A stretch of 64,000 nt of DNA from the NCBI RefSeq assembly GCF_927798115.1, contig NZ_CAKMMG010000001.1, positions 1,116,001 through 1,180,000 of the forward strand, in the 5' to 3' direction. Source of the DNA: Paenibacillus auburnensis (GTDB taxonomy: Bacteria > Bacillota > Bacilli > Paenibacillales > Paenibacillaceae). This document shows positions 59,239 to 64,000 of the stretch, one piece after another (within the stretch, counting starts at the first letter, position 1; each line of letters begins with the position of its first letter). The notes under the pieces were generated by a model that was not told the DNA's origin, made no database searches, and saw only the letters and a program-made list of their open reading frames with translations. The position numbers and the translations under genes are program-made.

Positions 59239-59865
59239 ATGTATAATGTTCTTTTTATCAAAGCAAACAACCGTCCTGCAGAGCAAGCTGTCAGTGTTCA
59301 ACTTTACAACGCTTTCCTCGCCAGCTACAAAGAGTCCCACCCGGAGGATCAAATCACTGAGCTTGATTTGTTCGCTGAACAACTTCCTTACTACGACAAT
59401 ACCCTGATCACTGGTATCTACAAAGCAGCCCAAGGATACGAAGCAACCCCTGAAGAAGCTGCCGGTGCTGCACTTGTTAAGAAATATCTGGATCAATTCG
59501 TTGCAGCTGATAAAGTTGTATTCGGATTCCCGCTCTGGAACATGACTGTTCCTGCTGTACTGCACACATACATTGACTATTTGAGCCAGGCAGGTACCAC
59601 ATTCAAATATACTGCTGAAGGTCCTGTAGGTCTCCTGACCGACAAAAAAGCAGCTGTTCTGAACGCCAGAGGCGGCATCTACTCCGAAGGTCCTGCTGCA
59701 AGTGCTGAAATGGCTGTCAACTTCGTTAGCGGCCTCCTGAACTTCTGGGGCGTTCAAGATATCACCAAGGTAATCATCGAAGGACACAACCAGAACCCGC
59801 AGCAATCCGCTGAGATCATTGCCAAAGGTCTGGAAGCTGCAAAATCCGCTGCTGTATCGTTCTAA
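59239..59865 (+). CDS. azoR: FMN-dependent NADH azoreductase / quinone reductase
   Basis: A 208-aa flavodoxin-fold enzyme that reduces quinones and azo compounds by two electrons, protecting against electrophiles. Features are VLFIKANNRPAEQAVSVQLY at the N-terminus, VFGFPLWNMTVPAVLHTYID near residue 95 and KKAAVLNARGG near 135, all FMN-contacting in the AzoR/AcpD family. AAGGAG at normal spacing. The promoter has a 16-bp palindrome shared with the ArsR-type regulator at 63238. Codon use is very optimised, suggesting high expression when induced. Confidence 0.93.
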   Translation: MYNVLFIKANNRPAEQAVSVQLYNAFLASYKESHPEDQITELDLFAEQLPYYDNTLITGIYKAAQGYEATPEEAAGAALVKKYLDQFVAADKVVFGFPLWNMTVPAVLHTYIDYLSQAGTTFKYTAEGPVGLLTDKKAAVLNARGGIYSEGPAASAEMAVNFVSGLLNFWGVQDITKVIIEGHNQNPQQSAEIIAKGLEAAKSAAVSF

Positions 59866-59884
59866 TACAGCGCCAGCGTTAAAG

Positions 59885-59950
59885 GTCCGGTAAGCAGTTT
59901 AGAAATCAGCTTTTCCATCAGGCATCTGTATTATAGAAACCGGACTTTTA
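59885..59950 (+). terminator. terminator of azoR
   Basis: GTCCGGT / ACCGGAC with a large loop, followed by TTTTATTT. Confidence 0.65.
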
Positions 59951-59960
59951 TTTATATATA

Positions 59961-59994
59961 GCAAAGGCACAGCTCCCGAGGGCCGTGCCTTTGC
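59961..59994. terminator. second hairpin between azoR and rsgA
   Basis: Perfect 10-bp arms GCAAAGGCAC / GTGCCTTTGC; no T-run on either side. Possibly a processing or backup structure. Confidence 0.5.
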
Positions 59995-60000
59995 ACATAA

Positions 60001-60051
60001 GAAGGCCATCAGAAACCTGAGCAGTCAGCTGCAGGGTTTCTGATGGCCTTC
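60001..60051. terminator. long perfect hairpin, terminator between convergent genes
   Basis: 17-bp perfect arms GAAGGCCATCAGAAACC and complement, with a 17-base centre that can pair further (GCAG/CTGC). It sits between convergent azoR and rsgA. Confidence 0.7.
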
Positions 60052-60131
60052 TTCTATTTCAAGCTCTAATGGTCAATGGAATCCCGTCTGCTCGTGATTC
60101 CTTTTCTCGGAAGTTTGGCTAAAGAGCCTGA

Positions 60132-61226
60132 TCAATACTCATCTAGTACCCGCTGCCATCCGGAATTACGTGTCCGCGGAGCTGCCTTTACTGCTGCGGC
60201 AGCCGTTTTCCGTTTTTGCTTGACCTCTTTGCTGTTTTGGTAACGCAGCTCCTTTTGGGTTTTGCGGTAGTTAAGCAGCCGCTTCTCCTCCAGGACACCG
60301 CTTGCTACGGCTTCAAGCACCGCACAGCCTTCCTCCCGTTCATGCTTGCAGTCACTGAAGCGGCATTCTGCCGCCAGGCTGCTGATATCTCCGAAAGCAA
60401 GGTCAAGTCCGCCATCATCCTCCCACAGCTGCAGTTCACGCATTCCCGGGGTATCGATAATAATCGCTCCGTCCGGCAGGACGAACAGTTCACGGTGGGT
60501 TGTTGTGTGCCTACCCCGGCTATCCCCTTCTCTGACATCCTGGGTAAGCTGCAGGTTCTGACCGCTTAGCCAGTTGACCATCGTCGACTTGCCGCAGCCG
60601 GAAGAGCCGGTCAGCGCTACGGTCTGCCCGCTGCGGATATACGGCAGCAGCTTATCACGTCCGTCACCGAGCAAAGCGCTGACCGCATGAATAGGGACAC
60701 CGGGCGCGGCCCGCTCCATCTCCGCAATTTTCTGATCAGCATCCAGGCACAGATCGGCTTTGGTCAGCAGGATAACCGGATTTGCTCCGCTGTTCCAGGC
60801 CATGATCAGATACCGCTCCATCCGCCGCACATTAAAGTCATCGTTTAATGCACTAACAAGAAATAAAGTGTCCACATTGGCAGCTACAATCTGCTCCACT
60901 TGCGTATTTCCTGCCACTTTACGCGAGATAACGCTGTGTCGGGGAAGTACACCATGAATGACGGCATGTTCTCCGCCATCCTGCATTGCCAGGGTGACCC
61001 AATCACCGATTGCCGGGAATTCTCCCGAGTCTGTGAGGGTATGCCGGAGCCGTCCAGCCAGTTCCCCCCAGGTTTCCCCCGTCTCCGTCATGACCCGGTA
61101 TTTGCTTCCGAAATCACCGGTAATTCTGCCGGGAATACGTCTATTGCCTTCCTGTTCCTGTTCGTGGTGCTTCTCGCTCCACTTGTTTTGCCAGCTTTCA
61201 TTCCATCCGTATTGTTCAATAGTCAT
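60132..61226 (-). CDS. rsgA: ribosome small-subunit GTPase RsgA
   Basis: Assembly GTPase for the 30S subunit with circularly permuted G motifs: G4 LTKADL near residue 158, G1 GSSGCGKSTMVNWL near 205, G3 DTPGMREL near 260, then a zinc finger (CRFSDCKHEREEGCAVLEA near 290). The N-terminal OB fold is present (GRITGDFGSKYRVMT). The 364-aa length is somewhat long because of a basic C-terminal tail (KQKRKTAAAAVKAAPRTRN). It may be a second copy, because its context does not match the usual prkC-rsgA-rpe cluster. Confidence 0.93.
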   Translation of the reverse strand: MTIEQYGWNESWQNKWSEKHHEQEQEGNRRIPGRITGDFGSKYRVMTETGETWGELAGRLRHTLTDSGEFPAIGDWVTLAMQDGGEHAVIHGVLPRHSVISRKVAGNTQVEQIVAANVDTLFLVSALNDDFNVRRMERYLIMAWNSGANPVILLTKADLCLDADQKIAEMERAAPGVPIHAVSALLGDGRDKLLPYIRSGQTVALTGSSGCGKSTMVNWLSGQNLQLTQDVREGDSRGRHTTTHRELFVLPDGAIIIDTPGMRELQLWEDDGGLDLAFGDISSLAAECRFSDCKHEREEGCAVLEAVASGVLEEKRLLNYRKTQKELRYQNSKEVKQKRKTAAAAVKAAPRTRNSGWQRVLDEY

Positions 61227-61314
61227 TGTAGGTTGGTTCCTCCTGAATAGTTGTGAGTGATTTGATGCTGTTTTACTTCATACATTTTTGCTTCCATCTG
61301 TTTTCTGGGAACAC

Positions 61315-61346
61315 AAAAAGCCGCCGGAACAAATTGTTCCGGCGGC
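61315..61346 (-). terminator. strong terminator upstream of rsgA
   Basis: GCCGCCGGAAC and complement around AAATT, followed by T5 on the minus strand. It ends a transcript read before rsgA. Confidence 0.85.
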
Positions 61347-61481
61347 GGATTTCAGATCCGAAGAAATGAAATCAGGTACAGAAAACTGCGGTCTGCCACG
61401 ATTGGTGATAGACCAGCACTTCTCCGTGCGTCATATAGGCATAACGAATACATGAATTGTATCAGTCATGCCAAACCACGC

Positions 61482-61525
61482 AAAAAAAGCCGCCGGAACT
61501 CAATACGGTTCCAAGACGGCTCTAA
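61482..61525 (-). terminator. terminator of the Cys-rich 30-codon gene
   Basis: Stem AGCCG...GGAAC / GTTCC...CGGCT with internal mismatches, then T7 on the minus strand. Its GCCGCCGGAAC arm equals that of the terminator at 61315. Confidence 0.75.
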
Positions 61526-61558
61526 AAGGCATCATAAGAGCTTACCCGCTAAGCTGCG

Positions 61559-61651
61559 TCACATTACACTGCAGCCGCTGTTCCCGGAAGACACGTATCC
61601 ACAACAGTTATTACCGATAGCGAAAGTACTGTATAAACTGTCATATAACAT
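61559..61651 (-). CDS. 30-residue Cys-rich peptide
   Basis: GGAAGGAG stands six bases before the ATG and a terminator follows 35 bases after the stop. The peptide starts MLYDSLYSTFAIG and ends with NCCGYVSSGNSGCSVM, rich in Cys, Gly and Ser, with no Lys or Arg. It resembles small spore-coat or secreted Cys peptides in composition only; the family is unknown and no maturation enzyme is adjacent. Confidence 0.55.
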   Translation of the reverse strand: MLYDSLYSTFAIGNNCCGYVSSGNSGCSVM

Positions 61652-61746
61652 CGTCTCCTTCCGAACTAATATGCTGTAACTATAAACGCTCTTTCCGTAA
61701 ATTGTCAACTGTAAGCACTAAAAATTTTCTATATGCTGAATTTTAC

Positions 61747-62418
61747 CTAAATCAGATTTTTCAGCTCATCCAATTCGTCAATCGTTTTCCATGGATGCAC
61801 ATCCAGGTTATTGTCCCAAGGATGATTACGTTTGAGCCAGACCGTCTCCATTCCCGCCTTGCCTGCCCCCCAGATGTCATTAACCGGATGATCTCCGATA
61901 AACAGCGTATGTTCCGCACTAGTCCCGAGACGTTCCAGCGCCAGCCGGTAAATATCCGGATCAGGTTTGCTGATCCCGGCTTCACCTGAGATCACGATGG
62001 CCTTGAAATAGCCGCGTAATCCGAGCAGGTCGATTTTACCGTTTTGCAGATGCTTCTTTCCGTTCGTAACCAGACCAAGGATATAGCCGCGGTCGCGGCA
62101 ATAATCCAATGTCTCCACCGCATACTTCATGAGTGCCCCGTGGCTGGTATAAGTCTCGTCATAATATGCCCGGATATCAGCAGCTACTACCTGAGTTTTC
62201 CAAGGGAGCACTTCACTAAGCTCTGCAAAAAATCCGTCTTTATCCCGGTAGCCGTCTGCATCCCGTACAATCATATCCTCCACAACACGGTGAGCTTCTT
62301 CCGCAGACAAATGCCCCAGCAGATCCTTTACAAACTGCGTACTGAAACTGCGGAAGGTATGATCGCGGTCCATGAGTGTGTTGTCCAAATCAAACAGCAA
62401 GGCCTGCTTTTCCTTCAT
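61747..62418 (-). CDS. HAD hydrolase (YjjG/phosphoglycolate-phosphatase-like)
   Basis: A 223-aa HAD phosphatase with ALLFDLDNTLMDRD near residue 7, a helical cap, LGLVTNGKKHLQ near 115, SKPDPDIYRLAL near 150 and TLFIGDHPVNDIWGAG near 170. It is the type of YjjG/YsbA hydrolases acting on small phosphates. AAGGAG precedes ATG 62418. It lies just after the DUF3939-like gene and its terminator, on the same strand. Confidence 0.88.
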   Translation of the reverse strand: MKEKQALLFDLDNTLMDRDHTFRSFSTQFVKDLLGHLSAEEAHRVVEDMIVRDADGYRDKDGFFAELSEVLPWKTQVVAADIRAYYDETYTSHGALMKYAVETLDYCRDRGYILGLVTNGKKHLQNGKIDLLGLRGYFKAIVISGEAGISKPDPDIYRLALERLGTSAEHTLFIGDHPVNDIWGAGKAGMETVWLKRNHPWDNNLDVHPWKTIDELDELKNLI

Positions 62419-62482
62419 CCCATAAATCTCCTTCTCTACTGCATTTCTAGAGATTCATTGTACTATGTCCCCCCAAGCAAAG

Positions 62483-62538
62483 AAAAGACTGCCCTGCAGA
62501 TCAGAAGTCCGGGACTTCATGCTGCTGAACAGTCTTTT
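62483..62538 (-). terminator. double-stem terminator of the DUF3939-like gene
   Basis: Outer stem AAAAGACTG / CAGTCTTTT encloses an inner perfect stem GAAGTCC / GGACTTC; the minus strand continues CTTTG. Confidence 0.7.
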
Positions 62539-62551
62539 CATAACGCTATAT

Positions 62552-63007
62552 CTATTCAAAATGCTCCGGCCGGTGCGTCAGCATCATTTCTTCCTCAGTA
62601 ATGTAAAGCGGGAACGGTGGTGTTTCCTTCAGATATCGTTCAGTATGCAATAGACGGTAGTGTACTTCAGGCAGCCAGGCGTCCTCAATAAGCGGCAGCT
62701 TACCGGTATCGCTAATGTAATTATCCACAGCAGATTGAACCAGGTCCAGGTAATAAGGTACCAGCTTGTCAGCTTCCTCGAAAATTTCAAAGGTCTCACG
62801 CGACATATAGAACTTCTGCTGCGGCACTCCGCCTAAATAACGTTTCAGCCGCGAAAGATCAATGCTCTTATCCTCCAGAATCAGTGCGGTACGATTAATC
62901 GGCGCAGGCATGTCTTCTTCAAATTGCCTGACAGCCTGCTTAATTTGCGGCAAGGTCACTGTGATCGAATCTGAGATTGTATTTTTTTTAGCGCGTTTGA
63001 ATATCAT
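62552..63007 (-). CDS. DUF3939-like protein
   Basis: A 151-aa soluble protein with LKRYLGGVPQQKFYMSRETF near residue 54, LVPYYLDLVQSAVDNYI near 81 and ETPPFPLYITEEE near 127, a pattern I associate with DUF3939 (YjcG-adjacent Bacillus hypotheticals). Function unknown. No membrane segment. It is followed by its own terminator. Confidence 0.72.
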   Translation of the reverse strand: MIFKRAKKNTISDSITVTLPQIKQAVRQFEEDMPAPINRTALILEDKSIDLSRLKRYLGGVPQQKFYMSRETFEIFEEADKLVPYYLDLVQSAVDNYISDTGKLPLIEDAWLPEVHYRLLHTERYLKETPPFPLYITEEEMMLTHRPEHFE

Positions 63008-63237
63008 ACTGAAAGTCTCCTCTCGTAGTATATGTCAGATAACGCTTACAATTCCAGTTTATTCGTTTTTCGGACATTTAATCAGCAGACCAATCAACTG
63101 TCACAAATTCTCCCCATCTATAAGATCATTAAGTGACATTTTTAAACAAGCACCAGTTATAGGGAACAAATGATCACATAAAAGAAATACGCACATCATC
63201 CTGAATTTCGAGCTATTTTGTAGGACTGCTTCTTCCG

Positions 63238-63837
63238 TTACTTCACATTTTCCCAATGCGTCCACATTTCGGGTGGGTTAAGTTCATATTTGTCGTTCTC
63301 CCGGTACATGAATTGATGCATAATAAACTCGCGGCGGATCGTAGCAAAGTCCTCATGGAACTGCTGGATGAACTCGTTGATCGACTTCTCGGAATATACA
63401 GTACCCGGTTCCAGCTTCTCGACAATATACTGCAGGGCGATCAGCTTTTTCTTGTATTGTGCAGGAATCTGGCGGAGCCGTCCGTCTTTGGCAAAAAAGT
63501 TGCGCAGCACCGATTCCTTCAGGCTGCTTTCCGGTGACTGCTGCTCCATCTCTTCCGTCCCTTTGGAAAAGATAAAGTTCAGTGAGGCATTCGAGCCGGC
63601 CTTGATAAACTCGGGATTCATCTTAAAATACACGGTATTCTTGTCTCTGCGCTCCATGATCATCGAGGCTTCGCGCAGTTTCGCAGCATGATGGGTCACG
63701 GTCGGCTGCGACAGATTTAAGCGCTCGGCAAGCGCCTGCCCATGGATCTCATCTCCTTTGGATAACAGCAGCAGAATGCGGAGTCTGGTCGGATCGGATA
63801 ACGCTTTATGGTAGTTCACAATTTTATCAAGCTGCAC
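63238..63837 (-). CDS. ArsR-family transcriptional regulator
   Basis: A regulator of about 199 aa (or 211 aa from TTG 63873). The winged helix is typical of ArsR/SmtB (NYHKALSDPTRLRILLLLSK, then LAERLNLSQPTVTHHAAKLR), but the C-terminal half (about 100-199) is an additional helical domain not found in the small metal sensors, and no Cys metal motif is present. I prefer GTG 63837, ten bases after GGGAG. A 16-bp palindrome lies just upstream. It may sense electrophiles and control azoR, by shared operator. Confidence 0.85.
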   Translation of the reverse strand: MQLDKIVNYHKALSDPTRLRILLLLSKGDEIHGQALAERLNLSQPTVTHHAAKLREASMIMERRDKNTVYFKMNPEFIKAGSNASLNFIFSKGTEEMEQQSPESSLKESVLRNFFAKDGRLRQIPAQYKKKLIALQYIVEKLEPGTVYSEKSINEFIQQFHEDFATIRREFIMHQFMYRENDKYELNPPEMWTHWENVK

Positions 63838-63890
63838 TGGGGTCACGCTCCCGTAGAGTTCATAAGCTAACAAATATAGAGATAATTCAT

Positions 63891-63906
63891 TTAGATATAT
63901 ATCTAA
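63891..63906. promoter_or_regulatory. 16-bp palindromic operator of the ArsR gene
   Basis: TTAGATATATATCTAA, a perfect palindrome, with one symmetric substitution from 59211-59226; placed for autoregulation. Confidence 0.7.
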
Positions 63907-64000
63907 TTATATCCCAAAAATGATTGTCCGGCAACTGCGATTCGTGATCTTTCCGCTTAGATGGTGTAAAATTTAAATTTAAGGTACCATTTAGGATAGA

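Overview
The window looks like a chromosomal segment of a spore-forming Paenibacillus or close relative. The evidence is the gene order cotE-mutS-mutL-miaA-ymaF-hfq-spoVK-hflX-ynbB-like-glnR-glnA, which matches the Bacillus subtilis ymc/ymz-ynb region, together with divergent lexA/yneA, sporulation genes (spoVK, cotE, cse60), strong GGAGG ribosome sites with frequent GTG/TTG starts, and moderate GC. No tRNA, rRNA, CRISPR array or intact transposase was found.

Layout. 1-6 kb: low-molecular-weight tyrosine phosphatase, thiamine pyrophosphokinase (thiN), NlpC/P60 hydrolase, an orphan response regulator with a degenerate receiver, a ThiF/MoeB-like E1 enzyme and an ABC-F protein. 5.9-12.6 kb: a Ser/Thr kinase fused to a MinD/ParA-like domain, then a tightly packed minus-strand operon (Fpg/MutM-like glycosylase, endonuclease IV, cREC-type receiver, thioredoxin, orphan ABC ATPase, FtsJ-like methyltransferase), then a HAD phosphatase. 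13-19.9 kb: RNase Z, cobalamin-dependent methionine synthase, a YtkA-like lipoprotein, a HAD hydrolase and small conserved genes. 20-21.8 kb: an SOS module with yneA, lexA and an L,D-transpeptidase that carries its own LexA box. 21.8-24.5 kb: small membrane and sporulation genes, several under 60 codons.

24.6-28.4 kb is a decayed integrative element next to the 3' end of glnA. It is flanked by a 26-bp direct repeat of the glnA 3' end, carries the C-terminus of a tyrosine recombinase next to integrase-arm-like repeats, and holds a toxin (HNH-like)/SUKH immunity pair, a truncated PIN-like nuclease, a frameshifted secreted protein and other fragments.

28.3-46.3 kb is core genome: glnRA with a GlnR box, a methionine gamma-lyase-like enzyme, hflX, spoVK, a YdcF-like protein, a DUF402 protein, a class A penicillin-binding protein, hfq, ymaF, miaA, a methyltransferase, mutL and mutS. 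46.5-51.4 kb: a GNAT protein, a 51-bp minisatellite, an amidoligase-like gene preceded by about eight tandem copies of a translation-start-like unit, cotE and an HD-GYP phosphodiesterase. 51.6-58.7 kb: an aromatic-acid-exporter-like protein, an SsuABC-type ABC transporter with a 64-bp tandem repeat between genes, and a catabolite-controlled lipoprotein alpha-amylase. 58.7-64 kb: small peptides, an azoreductase, rsgA, a HAD phosphatase, a DUF3939-like protein and an ArsR regulator. The azoreductase and the ArsR gene carry almost identical 16-bp palindromes just upstream, suggesting one regulon.
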